Origin: an uncultured Pseudomonadota bacterium
Lineage (GTDB): Bacteria > Pseudomonadota > Gammaproteobacteria > Burkholderiales > Methylophilaceae
Reading direction: 5' to 3'
DNA: 34,862 nt
Assembly: GCA_903876765.1 (NCBI GenBank)
Contig: CAIRBH010000028.1
Span: forward strand, 1 to 34,862
The notes under the pieces were generated by a model. The model had not been told where the DNA came from. It saw nothing but the letters and a program-made list of their open reading frames with translations, and searched no databases. Made by a program: the position numbers and the translations under genes. Each line of letters opens with the position of its first letter. Within the stretch, counting starts at the first letter, position 1. This document shows, one piece after another, positions 16,184 to 24,067 of the stretch.

Positions 16184-16690
16184 ATGTCTAATCCAGTTAC
16201 GCTTAAAGGCGGCCCCGTTGAAATTGGTGGAATTTTTCCACAAAAAGGCCAAACTGCACCTAATTTTTGTCTAGCCGATAAAAGCCGAGCCGATGTCACG
16301 CTAGAGAATTTTGCGGGCAACCGTAAAGTGTTAAATATTTTTCCTAGTATAGACACGCCAACCTGCGCCACTTCAGTACGTACCTTTAACCAGACTGCCG
16401 CCAGTCTGAGCAACACTGTAGTACTGTGTATTTCAGCCGATTTACCGTTTGCGCAAAATCGCTTTTGCGCGGCCGAAGGCATAGAAAATGTCGCCACACT
16501 GTCTGCCTTTCGCAATATTGCAGCTTTTGCAGATAGCTATGGCGTTGCCATTAACAGTACTAGTTTAGCTGGCTTAACAACTCGCGCCGTGCTGGTATTA
16601 GATGAAAACAACAAGGTTTTACATAGTGAATTAGTGGCGGAAATTACCAGTGAACCTAACTATGACGCGGCTTTAGCCGCACTAAAATAA
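16184..16690 (+). CDS. tpx: Thiol peroxidase (atypical 2-Cys peroxiredoxin)
   Basis: Reduces H2O2 and alkyl hydroperoxides using thioredoxin, in cytoplasm or periplasm. The 168 residues match E. coli Tpx (168). The peroxidatic Cys is C61 in the motif PSIDTPTC, with resolving C95 in [11 protein letters not shown], the same positions as in E. coli. R-containing FRN motif after C95 is present. AAGGAAAAAATC precedes the ATG, a good ribosome-binding site. The stop is 10 bp from the convergent mazG-like gene. No OxyR-like site was recognised upstream. Confidence 0.96.
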   Translation: MSNPVTLKGGPVEIGGIFPQKGQTAPNFCLADKSRADVTLENFAGNRKVLNIFPSIDTPTCATSVRTFNQTAASLSNTVVLCISADLPFAQNRFCAAEGIENVATLSAFRNIAAFADSYGVAINSTSLAGLTTRAVLVLDENNKVLHSELVAEITSEPNYDAALAALK

Positions 16691-16700
16691 CGGCTTTAAC

Positions 16701-17054
16701 TTACAAATACTCAGTATATTTGGCGTTGCTACCGCGCGCTTTATCTGCTGGGTATTTTTTTGCATTGAGGGCAATTTTAGCATTCGCCGCTTCAAGCAAA
16801 TCTATATTAAGCACTTGGGCGATCCTTAATAAATAAACAAAGGTATCGGCCAATTCATGGCCAACCTGCTCACGTTTGTCTGCGGATAATTGATAACTTT
16901 CTGCTTCGGTATTCCACTGAAAATGCTCTACCAACTCGGCCGCTTCTACTATCATGGCCATGCTCAAGTTTTTTGGTGAGTGGAATTGCGCCCAATCACG
17001 CTCATCAACGAATTGCTGTAACTTTTTATTTAATTCATTTAATGAGTCTGTCAT
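16701..17054 (-). CDS. MazG-like nucleotide pyrophosphohydrolase (RS21-C6/dCTPase type)
   Basis: All-alpha NTP-PPase of 117 residues that probably hydrolyses non-canonical or excess (d)NTPs to the monophosphate plus PPi. The metal-binding pattern is present: E37-A-A-E40 and E43 in EAAELVEHFQW, then E67 and D70 in HELADTFVYLL. One MazG domain only, unlike the tandem-domain MazG of E. coli; the family is close to the eukaryotic DCTPP1. GGAAAT lies before the ATG. It is three bases downstream of the RlmL-like methyltransferase gene, so the two are almost certainly co-transcribed. Confidence 0.88.
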   Translation of the reverse strand: MTDSLNELNKKLQQFVDERDWAQFHSPKNLSMAMIVEAAELVEHFQWNTEAESYQLSADKREQVGHELADTFVYLLRIAQVLNIDLLEAANAKIALNAKKYPADKARGSNAKYTEYL

Positions 17055-17057
17055 GGC

Positions 17058-18203
17058 TTATTTCCGATTACTGCCTGCCACCATTTTAATTTCAAATAAG
17101 CGACATTCCAATGCCCCATTATAAAGCGGCGTGCGCTTACTAGGGGTTAATCGCATTAATTTTGGCATCGTTAAATCATTGGTTAAAAAGTAAGTGTTCC
17201 AGCCAGCAAACTTACGCTTGAGCGTCTCACCCAATTTCGGGTAGAGCAAGGCTAAATCATCCCCCTCGCCAATACGCACCCCATACGGCGGGTTTGCCAC
17301 TAGCACACCATGGTCGGCGGGCGGAATTACATCAACAATGTCTTGCTGTGAAAGCTGCACAGCTGCTAATAAGCCAGCTTCTTCTAAGTTCTTTTTGGCA
17401 ATCCGCACCGCGCGTAAATCAATATCTGAGCCATAAATTTTTTGAAAAGAAACCGCTTTGACTTTAGCCGAGGCTTGGCTTTTTAGCTTTTGCCAGACAT
17501 GTGGCTCAAAGTTTTTGAGCAGTTCAAAGCCAAAACTTCTTTTATGTCCTGGCGCTATATCTAAGGCCAGCATGGCGGCTTCTAATAAAAATGTACCACT
17601 GCCGCACATCGGGTCTAACAAGGGCTGCCCCACTTGCCAGCCAGATAATTTTAATATACCTGCGGCTAAGTTTTCTCGTAACGGCGCTTCTATGCTGGCA
17701 CCTCGGTTGCCACGCTGATACAGCGCCGCACCCGACGTATCTAAATAAAACTGGTATTCATCCACGGCCAAGTAAGCATGTATTCGAACCGATGGCGTTT
17801 TAGTGTCTATGTAAGGCCGACTGCCAACCGCCAGCCTAAACTTATCACACACCGCGTCTTTAATTTTTAAGGTGGCAAATTCCAAGCTTTTGAGTGGGCA
17901 TTTAACGCCAGTCACTTTGACCATAAAATCATTTTTCACATCAAACCATTGCGGCCAATTCAGCTTGTAGGCAGCTTCAAATAAATCTTCCTCGTTGAGG
18001 TATTTACCACGCGCCACTTGCCACAAAATACGGGTAGCGATGCGTGAATGCAAATTAGCGGCGTAACATACCGCCCAATCGCCATCAAAACTCACCCCGC
18101 CATCGGTCAATTTAATCGACTTAGCCCCCACCGCCAGCAACTCATCGGCTAACAATTGTTCTAAGCCGCGTGGGCAGGTGGCAAAATATCGATTTGGTAT
18201 CAT
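17058..18203 (-). CDS. THUMP-domain RNA guanine-N2 methyltransferase, RlmL N-half type
   Basis: Probable 23S rRNA m2G methyltransferase of 381 residues. The N-terminal ferredoxin-like/THUMP part is at about 1-155 (YFATCPRGLEQLLADEL, SRIATRILW). The Rossmann-fold catalytic part has DPMCGSGTFLLEAA (197-210) and the base-flipping motif NPPYG (304-308). E. coli RlmL is a fusion of two methyltransferases; here only the m2G2445-type half is present, as in the stand-alone YpsC/YcbY-N family. The product is therefore expected to methylate a G in domain V, by analogy only. It overlaps nothing upstream and leads the mazG-like gene by three bases. The start MIPNRYFATCP matches the family N-terminus. Confidence 0.88.
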   Translation of the reverse strand: MIPNRYFATCPRGLEQLLADELLAVGAKSIKLTDGGVSFDGDWAVCYAANLHSRIATRILWQVARGKYLNEEDLFEAAYKLNWPQWFDVKNDFMVKVTGVKCPLKSLEFATLKIKDAVCDKFRLAVGSRPYIDTKTPSVRIHAYLAVDEYQFYLDTSGAALYQRGNRGASIEAPLRENLAAGILKLSGWQVGQPLLDPMCGSGTFLLEAAMLALDIAPGHKRSFGFELLKNFEPHVWQKLKSQASAKVKAVSFQKIYGSDIDLRAVRIAKKNLEEAGLLAAVQLSQQDIVDVIPPADHGVLVANPPYGVRIGEGDDLALLYPKLGETLKRKFAGWNTYFLTNDLTMPKLMRLTPSKRTPLYNGALECRLFEIKMVAGSNRK

Positions 18204-18269
18204 GGTGATATGCTTCGTGGTTATTTAACTATTGGGGTTTGTCAGGCATAGCGCTTAATGGCTATGGGC

Positions 18270-19097
18270 TTAGCCTATATCTGCATTAGCTAGATGTCTA
18301 GTCATAAATAAGCGATTATTGCTACTTGAGTTATGTTCGGCTAACTTCTCTACAAACTGCAAAAATTCAATTTTATGACTCTGCTCTAAATATTTTGCGC
18401 GTTCACGCAAACTGGCCATACGCAAATCAGCAGGCGCTTGCTTAAAGCCAAATACCGCAATATTGCCAGGTTTGCCTGTCGGCAAAATCAATACCTGCCC
18501 AGAAAAACTTTGCTCTATGCGCTGCAAGTAAATGTCAAACTTTTTATCGCTGCCCCATAGATTAATTGCCAAAATACCATCATGGCTTAATACATGACTA
18601 CAGCGATCAAAAAAGTCTTGGCTACAAAAATCGGCTGGAATGCCATTGCCATCAAAAGCATCAATGATCAGCAGATCCGCCACATCGCTAGTTTCTGCCA
18701 AATATTGCAGGCCATCGCCTTCTAATACGGTTAGGCGCTCATCATTTTCTGGTAGAAAAAACTGACTATGCGCCAACTGAATAATTTTAGGGTTAATCTC
18801 TATGACACGACTGACTATCGCTGGGCAATAAGCATGGATATACTTGGCTAAAGAACCACCGCCTAAACCTATCGCCAGTATTTGTTTAATGTCATCCCTA
18901 AACAGCAAGAAACACATCACAGCGCGGGTGTAAGTCAGCTCTAAGGCTAAGGGGTCACGAATACGCATGGCGCTTTGTATGGTGATAGAGCCTAAATGCA
19001 AGGCCCGCACGCCATCCGACTCACTGACATCTACAGCCTCATCAAACAGCGAGCTATAGCTTAACCCGCGAAATAAATTTCTAGCTCGCCCTAGCAT
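18270..19097 (-). CDS. Spermidine-synthase-like protein (SpeE fold), substrate unknown
   Basis: A protein of 275 residues with the aminopropyltransferase Rossmann fold. Visible motifs are the early REY-like segment DPLALELTYTRAVMCFLLF (about 48-66), glycine loop IGLGGGSLAKY (76-86), VIEINP (98-103) and LLIIDAFDGNGIP (142-154). In true spermidine synthases the glycine loop is GGGDG and the active-site segment is D-S-T-D-P. Here the Asp after GGG is Ser and the second segment is DAFDG, so polyamine synthesis is doubtful. SpeE-like proteins of this type are common but largely uncharacterised. The start ATG overlaps the stop of the RNB gene by one base (TAATG), so translation is coupled. Confidence 0.8.
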   Translation of the reverse strand: MLGRARNLFRGLSYSSLFDEAVDVSESDGVRALHLGSITIQSAMRIRDPLALELTYTRAVMCFLLFRDDIKQILAIGLGGGSLAKYIHAYCPAIVSRVIEINPKIIQLAHSQFFLPENDERLTVLEGDGLQYLAETSDVADLLIIDAFDGNGIPADFCSQDFFDRCSHVLSHDGILAINLWGSDKKFDIYLQRIEQSFSGQVLILPTGKPGNIAVFGFKQAPADLRMASLRERAKYLEQSHKIEFLQFVEKLAEHNSSSNNRLFMTRHLANADIG

Positions 19098-21103
19098 TAA
19101 GTTTGCGCCATTTGATTTTGATTATCAGCTAAGGCGGCATCCAGTCTAGCTTCATCCGAATCAGATTCTGCTAACTGGGCATCACCGCTAGGCGACATTG
19201 CTTGCATAAAAATATCGTCTGCTGCTATCGCCAAATTGTCGGCGGATACTGGCGCCTCTGTCAGTACTGCTAAAAACTTACTGCGTAGTTCCATCAACAA
19301 AGTGTCCACTTCTTGCACTTGCAAACTCACCCTTGTGCCAGGCTTCATCTCAGGCATACCGTAGACTTTAGTCATATACGGCGGATGGTCTAAGCGTACT
19401 AAATTTTCTCGCCAGACCGTGGCATGGACTTCTTGTATCTGTTCTTGCAGCAAATATTGTAAACACCAGTAGCGTTCCATGCGTATTTGAAACTCACTAT
19501 AGGCTTGATAAGTCATGTCAAAATGCCGCATGTGTAGCGTGAGGGCATCGCTATTGTCAGGGTAACTAGGTGCGGTATTTTGTACCACGCTGATGATTTG
19601 CCGTTGATTAATTAAATCTACTGCGCGCCTTAGTGGCGAGGTGCTCCATGCATATTGCGCTACACCTAAACCTTGGTGGGGCTCTGCCTTGGTGGTCATA
19701 TAGACTTTGCCAACCGATTGCGCACGATAAATCGCTGGCACTTGATGCCTAGCTAATAAGGCACCCCACTGGTTATTGGCTTCTATCATTAATTCTGCCA
19801 CCAGCTTATCCATAGGCGCACCGCGGCGGCGGCCAACTATGCTGATTTTGCCGTCCACCAAGTAAAAATTATAGTCAATTTGCACGGGTTTAGTTGGGTC
19901 GTATTTGCCGCGCGCTTTTTCTAAAGATTCTGCTAAGTTAAACAAATACAAAAGCTTAGCCCAATACGGGTGGCCACTATCGGCCGCTAAAGTTGACTCG
20001 TTAAACAATGGTTCCAAGCTATCGTGCCGCAGATTATCAGCAATTTTAATCAGCTCAAGTTTGGTATCGCGCTGAATAATCTGCAAGTCCTCATTCACAT
20101 GCAGGTAAAGCGATAATACTGGCTTAATCTGCCCTGCATCTAGGCTAAATGGGCGGATGGCAGACTCTGGCAACATGGTAATTTTATTACCTGGCATATA
20201 CACAGTAGATAAGCGCTGCATCACGACTTTATCTAGAGGGCTATCTAAGGCTATGCCTAGAGCAGGTGCGGCGATATGAATGCCAACCCGAGTGATGCCA
20301 TCATCTAGCTGCCTAATAGAAAAGGCATCGTCAATTTCCGTGGTGGTACTGTCATCTATGCTAAAGGCTTCGGCGTCAGCCAAGCTAAGCTCATCCAGAT
20401 TAATATTGACTTCTTGTGTAGTAAAGTCCGTGCCCTTGGCAAAATGCTCACGCAAAAATGCCCCTAGGTGAAAATCATGCGCAGAAGGTATAGCTCCGCA
20501 AGCTTGCAGTAATTTAAGGTGAGTTAAATGGCTATCGCTTGCGGCAGCATCTAATGTTTTGTACTCAAATGAATTCTTATCTGGCTCATACAGCAGCATA
20601 TCTAGCTTTTGCAGCAATTCGTCTGGCAATTGATGTGCTTTAAGTTGAGCCACAAAAATCGCCATTTTCTCTGCCAGCAAGCGTTTTTTTTCTAAGCCGG
20701 CTAGCGCTGCTTTTAAGATTTCTGCTGGGGCGGCTTTGTAACGCCCCTTGCCCTTGCGATTAAAATAAACGGGCGCACTATGCAGCTTTAGCGCTACCGC
20801 TGCGGCCTCTTTGGGGCTGGGCTTGCGGCCATAATATTCTTCGGCAAATGCTTCAAAGCCAAATTCGCCGTCAAAATTAGGCGCGGTGCAACACTCCCAC
20901 AAAAAGTCTATCTCTAAACTGCTAGCCTCAGCTTGAGCGGAATCCATAAACCCCGCCAATGGGCTTTCAAAACGCATCAACACATTATTTGCTTTAACTT
21001 TTGTGCGTTTGCCAGAGGCCGATTCTACTTGTATAGCGCCCTGCACCTCGCTCATGATGGAGGCCACCTTAAAACTTCCATCTTCTTCAAAAAATACGTT
21101 CAT
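19097..21103 (-). CDS. RNase II/RNase R family exoribonuclease (RNB domain)
   Basis: Probable 3'-5' processive exoribonuclease of 668 residues. The RNB catalytic region begins with AFSIDDSTTTEIDDAFSI (about 246-263), holding the metal-binding aspartates (D250, D251, D258, D259). It continues through IHIAAPALGIALDSPLD, STVYMPGNKITMLP and the C-terminal RNB hallmark STSPLRRAVDLINQRQ. The N-terminus (1-60) looks like a small beta-barrel but is not a textbook cold-shock domain, and the segment after RNB (about 570-620) is only weakly S1-like. The length suits RNase II (644) better than RNase R (over 700). The gene is translationally coupled to the spermidine-synthase-like gene downstream, an unusual pairing. 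Confidence 0.87.
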   Translation of the reverse strand: MNVFFEEDGSFKVASIMSEVQGAIQVESASGKRTKVKANNVLMRFESPLAGFMDSAQAEASSLEIDFLWECCTAPNFDGEFGFEAFAEEYYGRKPSPKEAAAVALKLHSAPVYFNRKGKGRYKAAPAEILKAALAGLEKKRLLAEKMAIFVAQLKAHQLPDELLQKLDMLLYEPDKNSFEYKTLDAAASDSHLTHLKLLQACGAIPSAHDFHLGAFLREHFAKGTDFTTQEVNINLDELSLADAEAFSIDDSTTTEIDDAFSIRQLDDGITRVGIHIAAPALGIALDSPLDKVVMQRLSTVYMPGNKITMLPESAIRPFSLDAGQIKPVLSLYLHVNEDLQIIQRDTKLELIKIADNLRHDSLEPLFNESTLAADSGHPYWAKLLYLFNLAESLEKARGKYDPTKPVQIDYNFYLVDGKISIVGRRRGAPMDKLVAELMIEANNQWGALLARHQVPAIYRAQSVGKVYMTTKAEPHQGLGVAQYAWSTSPLRRAVDLINQRQIISVVQNTAPSYPDNSDALTLHMRHFDMTYQAYSEFQIRMERYWCLQYLLQEQIQEVHATVWRENLVRLDHPPYMTKVYGMPEMKPGTRVSLQVQEVDTLLMELRSKFLAVLTEAPVSADNLAIAADDIFMQAMSPSGDAQLAESDSDEARLDAALADNQNQMAQT

Positions 21104-21293
21104 GCTTGTCTTTCTATGGGATACGCCTAATGCTAGCTAGGTTTGATATTGAGTCTATCAGCAGTCAAATATCAATACAAAATCTAGCGGGCTCAATTGC
21201 GCTCATTTTACCTTGTATTAGCTAATTCGCTTGGATGCAATATAAAATAGTCATCAAATTAACAGCCTCAATAAAATATCTCGATAAATAGCT

Positions 21294-22325
21294 ATGGATA
21301 AACGCATCCCCGTCACTCTGCTCACAGGCTTTTTAGGCAGCGGCAAAACCACCTTACTCAATCAGCTATTAAATCATGAAGATATGCGTGACACCGCCAT
21401 TATCATCAATGAATTAGGCGATGCTGGGCTAGATCAAATTTTTGCTCACAGCAATTTAGCACAACAGATAGAAAACGAACATATTGCCGACAATACAGTA
21501 CTACTAAGTTCTGGCTGCCTATGCTGCACACTCAAAAACGAGCTGGCCGACACCATGCGCGACTTGTTTTTTAAGCGGGCACTGAAAGCCATTCCGCAAT
21601 TTAATCGACTCATCATTGAAACCACCGGCATGGCAGACCCAGGGCCAATATTGGCTAATCTGATGAATGAACCTGTCATCGAGTCCGTCTATCGATTAGA
21701 TGCCGTGGTAGTGACTATCGACAGCGTTTATGGCTTGCAACAACTGACAGATAACACCGAAGCCTTAAAACAAGCGGCGGTAGCCGATGTGTTAGTGCTG
21801 ACTAAGACAGATTTAGCCAGCGCTGAGCAAATCAACACTTTGCAAGAAAAGCTGCTAACTATTAACCCAGGCGCTAGCCAACAGCAGATTATGCACGGCA
21901 AGCTAGACCCCAAGTTTGTGGTAGACGTGGGTTTGTTTGACATGGCTAGCCAACAAGCAGCGCCACAACGATGGTTGCGGGCGCCGATTAAGCCTAGACT
22001 AGCCCAAGGCACATTGCCACAAGCAATACATATCAATGATATTAGTAGCTTCACCGTCATCATGCCTAGCCCATTAAATTGGGCGCAGTTAAAGCCACAT
22101 TTACTATGGTTTTGCCAAACTTATGGCAAAAATTTATTACGCCTCAAAGGCATTATTCATGCGGCAGACCAGCCTGCACCATTGGCGATACACGCGGTGC
22201 ACTTTACGCCTTATCCACCCACCTTGCTGCAAGACTGGAGCGAACCGACCCCAACATCGCGCATAGTCATTATAGGCAAAGGGCTAGATGAACTTGCCAT
22301 TAGAAAAGCCTTAATGCAGTTTTAA
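21294..22325 (+). CDS. COG0523 (CobW/G3E) family GTPase, putative metallochaperone
   Basis: P-loop GTPase of 343 residues. Walker A is TGFLGSGKTT (11-20), the family metal-binding motif CLCC is at 75-78 (GCLCCTL), Walker B-like ETTGMADP is near 119-126 and the guanine-specificity motif TKTD near 170. A CobW_C domain (SSFTVIMPSPLNWAQL onward) ends the protein. COG0523 members insert or deliver Zn, Co or Fe/Ni; without a His-rich tail or a recognised Zur box upstream, the metal cannot be assigned. I looked for cobalamin genes next to it and found none, so CobW proper is unlikely. It is divergent from the RNB gene. No good ribosome-binding site is evident before the ATG. Confidence 0.9.
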   Translation: MDKRIPVTLLTGFLGSGKTTLLNQLLNHEDMRDTAIIINELGDAGLDQIFAHSNLAQQIENEHIADNTVLLSSGCLCCTLKNELADTMRDLFFKRALKAIPQFNRLIIETTGMADPGPILANLMNEPVIESVYRLDAVVVTIDSVYGLQQLTDNTEALKQAAVADVLVLTKTDLASAEQINTLQEKLLTINPGASQQQIMHGKLDPKFVVDVGLFDMASQQAAPQRWLRAPIKPRLAQGTLPQAIHINDISSFTVIMPSPLNWAQLKPHLLWFCQTYGKNLLRLKGIIHAADQPAPLAIHAVHFTPYPPTLLQDWSEPTPTSRIVIIGKGLDELAIRKALMQF

Positions 22326-22420
22326 GCATAGCTGTTGTGCTACAAGCACTTAACTTTTCATACAGCGCTGATGCAGCCTAGTGCCGCAAAATGTGGGCGC
22401 CTCTTTATATAAAATATCGC

Positions 22421-22449
22421 TTGAATAACACAATTGATAAGCGTATAAA
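22421..22449 (+). promoter_or_regulatory. Sigma-70-like promoter of the putative sRNA
   Basis: TTGAAT (22421-22426), a 17-bp spacer and TATAAA (22444-22449). The expected start point, six to eight bases further, falls at about 22456, the base of the first hairpin. Confidence 0.6.
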
Positions 22450-22455
22450 TTGATT

Positions 22456-22626
22456 TGTGGTCTGTGACCACACCTTCGTTAAGCGTTACTGTTAAAGGAG
22501 CAACTTATAGGGACTTCATTGATGAATGATCTGTCATGTTCGTACATATGAGTTTTTCTATAACTGACTCATCGGCAGCCCACAAGCCGATAGACTATGC
22601 CGCTTCATGCGGCATAGTCGTTTTAA
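22456..22626 (+). ncRNA. Putative small RNA of about 170 nt
   Basis: The inferred transcript would begin with hairpin GTGGTC-TGT-GACCAC (22457-22471). It then has a largely single-stranded middle containing AAAGGAG (22494-22500), a hairpin with ATCGGC/GCCGAT arms near 22571-22592, and the terminator at 22593-22619. No frame longer than 13 codons is present: MNDLSCSYI after the ATG at 22521, and a 13-codon one from an overlapping ATG. AAAGGAG is about 20 bases from the first of these, too far for normal initiation. I do not match it to 6S, tmRNA, RNase P or SRP RNA. Confidence 0.5.
22593..22625 (+). terminator. Strong Rho-independent terminator
   Basis: GACTATGCCGC (22593-22603), loop TTCAT, GCGGCATAGTC (22609-22619): an 11-bp perfect stem, then GTTTTAATA. 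It is about 270 bases past the CobW-type gene, so it more likely ends an independent transcript from this gap. Confidence 0.85.
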
Positions 22627-22749
22627 TATACCTAGTGCATCCCATATTAGCTAAAAAATGTTAAGTCGATCAGCTGACTAGCAGTGCCTGCCAGGGCAAA
22701 ATATTGATCTAAATATTTTAAATATAGTTGAACTAATCCCGATAGATGT

Positions 22750-22778
22750 TTACCAACTAGTATACCAATTGGTATATA
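22750..22778 (+). promoter_or_regulatory. Palindromic operator candidate in the mxaD-like promoter
   Basis: TATACCAATTGGTATA (22761-22776) is a perfect 16-bp palindrome. It covers the spacer of a possible -35 (TTACCA, 22750-22755) and -10 (TATATA, 22773-22778) pair with 17-bp spacing, where a bound repressor would block polymerase. The ATG follows 25 bases after the -10. Confidence 0.5.
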
Positions 22779-22803
22779 TCTATAAAAATAAAGGGAAGAC
22801 CCA

Positions 22804-23325
22804 ATGAAATACAATTTATTACTTGCTTCATTACTAGTTAGTGCAACATTCAATGTATTGGCAGATGATGCAAAAAACCTTGCGGCACATGAAGAAGTTA
22901 GCATCAATGCGCCAGTTGCCAAAGTTTGGGCTACAGTAAGCAACTTCAACGACTTAGGCGCATGGCACCCTGCGATTAAAAAGACAGAAATCGTCAGCGG
23001 TACCAATAATAAAGTTGGCGCAGAACGCTTATTAACATTGCAAGATGGTGGCACTATCAAAGAAAAATTATTGGCTTATAGCGCTAAAAAACATAGCTTT
23101 AAATACTCAATTATTGAAGGTGTATTGCCTGTATCCAGTTACGTTTCTACCATCAGCATCAAAGCGCAAGGCAAAGACCAAACCTTAGTCGTTTGGACAG
23201 GTACATTCAAACGTAAAGATACTGCAACTACGCCAGCAGCAGGCCAAGATGATGAGGCTGCAATCAAAACCATGACTAGCGTTTATCGTGGTGGTTTAGA
23301 TAATCTTAAGAAAATATCAGAATAA
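22804..23325 (+). CDS. Periplasmic SRPBCC/START-like protein, MxaD-like
   Basis: A 173-residue exported protein. The signal peptide MKYNLLLASLLVSATFNVLA is cut before DD at about residue 20. The rest is a single SRPBCC (polyketide-cyclase/START-like) domain: VSINAPVAKVWATVSNFNDLGAWHPAIKKTEI pattern at about 35-65, GAERLLTLQDGGTIKEKL near 78-95 and a final helix MTSVYRGGLDNLKKI. In methylotrophs the 17-kDa periplasmic MxaD, which assists electron transfer from methanol dehydrogenase to cytochrome cL, belongs to this kind of domain and is similarly exported. The assignment is by fold, size, export and the W-H-P motif, not by a sequence search. AAGGGAAG precedes the ATG, and a strong terminator follows, so it is a single-gene unit. 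Confidence 0.7.
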   Translation: MKYNLLLASLLVSATFNVLADDAKNLAAHEEVSINAPVAKVWATVSNFNDLGAWHPAIKKTEIVSGTNNKVGAERLLTLQDGGTIKEKLLAYSAKKHSFKYSIIEGVLPVSSYVSTISIKAQGKDQTLVVWTGTFKRKDTATTPAAGQDDEAAIKTMTSVYRGGLDNLKKISE

Positions 23326-23338
23326 CAATCAATGATTG

Positions 23339-23366
23339 AAAAAAGACGCCAAGGCGTCTTTTTTTG
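23339..23366 (+). terminator. Rho-independent terminator after the mxaD-like gene
   Basis: AAAAAGACGC, loop CAAG, GCGTCTTTTTTT: a GC-rich stem with matching A and T flanks. It lies between this gene and the convergent response-regulator gene and could serve both. Confidence 0.88.
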
Positions 23367-23398
23367 TATCTTGCCTGCTAATGCCAAACATGGGCTAA

Positions 23399-24037
23399 TT
23401 AGACATCCAGCAAACCGCTTCGCATCGCAATAAGAGAGATTTCTGCCGAGTTGTTGGCATTGAGTTTCTGCTTAATGTTATATAAATGCGTACCCACAGT
23501 CCGTGGACTTAAAAACAGTGTTTCAGCAATTTCATTGGTGGTCTTACCTTTGGCCAACGCCATAAACACTTCAAATTCGCGAGGCGACAATACATCCACT
23601 GGGTTTTGATCGCCCGACAGCTGCTGTATAGCCATTTGTTGCGCCACACTGGCCTCTAGATATTTTTTACCACTAGCCACCACTCTAATGGCCTTAATCA
23701 TTTCTTCTGCTGCGCTGCGTTTGGTTAAATAGCCCATCGCCCCAGCATTCAACACGCGTTTAGGGTGCACAGAATCTTCATGGGCAGACAGCACCAAAAT
23801 TTTAGCGGCACTGTCTTTAGCCAAGATACGCTCTATCGCCTCCATGCCGCCTATGCCAGGCATGGTAATGTCCATCACCACCACATGCGGCTTATGCTCC
23901 ATATAGCGCTGTATGGCTTGTTCACCACTTTCTGCCTCAGTCACCACTTTAATTTCGGCGTCAGATTCTAATAACATTTTAAAGCCCATGCGAACCACTG
24001 CATGATCATCGACTAACATGACATTAATTAAACTCAT
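23399..24037 (-). CDS. NarL/FixJ-family response regulator
   Basis: DNA-binding response regulator of 212 residues. The receiver domain is at about 4-120, with acidic D10/D11, phospho-acceptor D56 (VVVMDITMPG), T/S switch LSAHED near 83-88 and K106. The LuxR-type HTH is at about 150-205 (LSPREFEVFMALAKGKTTNEIAETLFLSPRTVGTHLYNIKQKLN pattern). It resembles UvrY/GacA more than NarL in linker and HTH. The kinase gene lies 30 bases upstream on the same strand, so the pair forms an operon. Partners of this class control methanol oxidation in some methylotrophs (MoxX, MxaB); a role with the adjacent mxaD-like gene is inference from position. Confidence 0.94.
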   Translation of the reverse strand: MSLINVMLVDDHAVVRMGFKMLLESDAEIKVVTEAESGEQAIQRYMEHKPHVVVMDITMPGIGGMEAIERILAKDSAAKILVLSAHEDSVHPKRVLNAGAMGYLTKRSAAEEMIKAIRVVASGKKYLEASVAQQMAIQQLSGDQNPVDVLSPREFEVFMALAKGKTTNEIAETLFLSPRTVGTHLYNIKQKLNANNSAEISLIAMRSGLLDV

Positions 24038-24067
24038 TGTGTTTTACCTATTGTTTAAATCTATGAC

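Larger units (their letters stand above)
22326..22803. other. 478-bp gap holding a putative sRNA gene and the mxaD-like promoter
   Basis: The left part (22326-22420) has only a weak hairpin GTGCT-ACA-AGCAC after the GTPase gene. The middle (22421-22626) is the putative sRNA described separately. The right part (22627-22803) is AT-rich and carries the TATACCAATTGGTATA palindrome and a ribosome-binding site for the next gene. Only tiny frames of 9-13 codons are seen. Confidence 0.7.

Noticed and set aside
21104-21293. Zur box upstream of the CobW-type gene
   Set aside because: A loose GATATT...AATATC inverted repeat is present but does not match the Zur consensus spacing or core.
22521-22550. 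Nine-codon ORF inside the putative sRNA
   Set aside because: The AAAGGAG site is about 20 bases from its ATG and the peptide is too short to support; kept only as part of the sRNA description.
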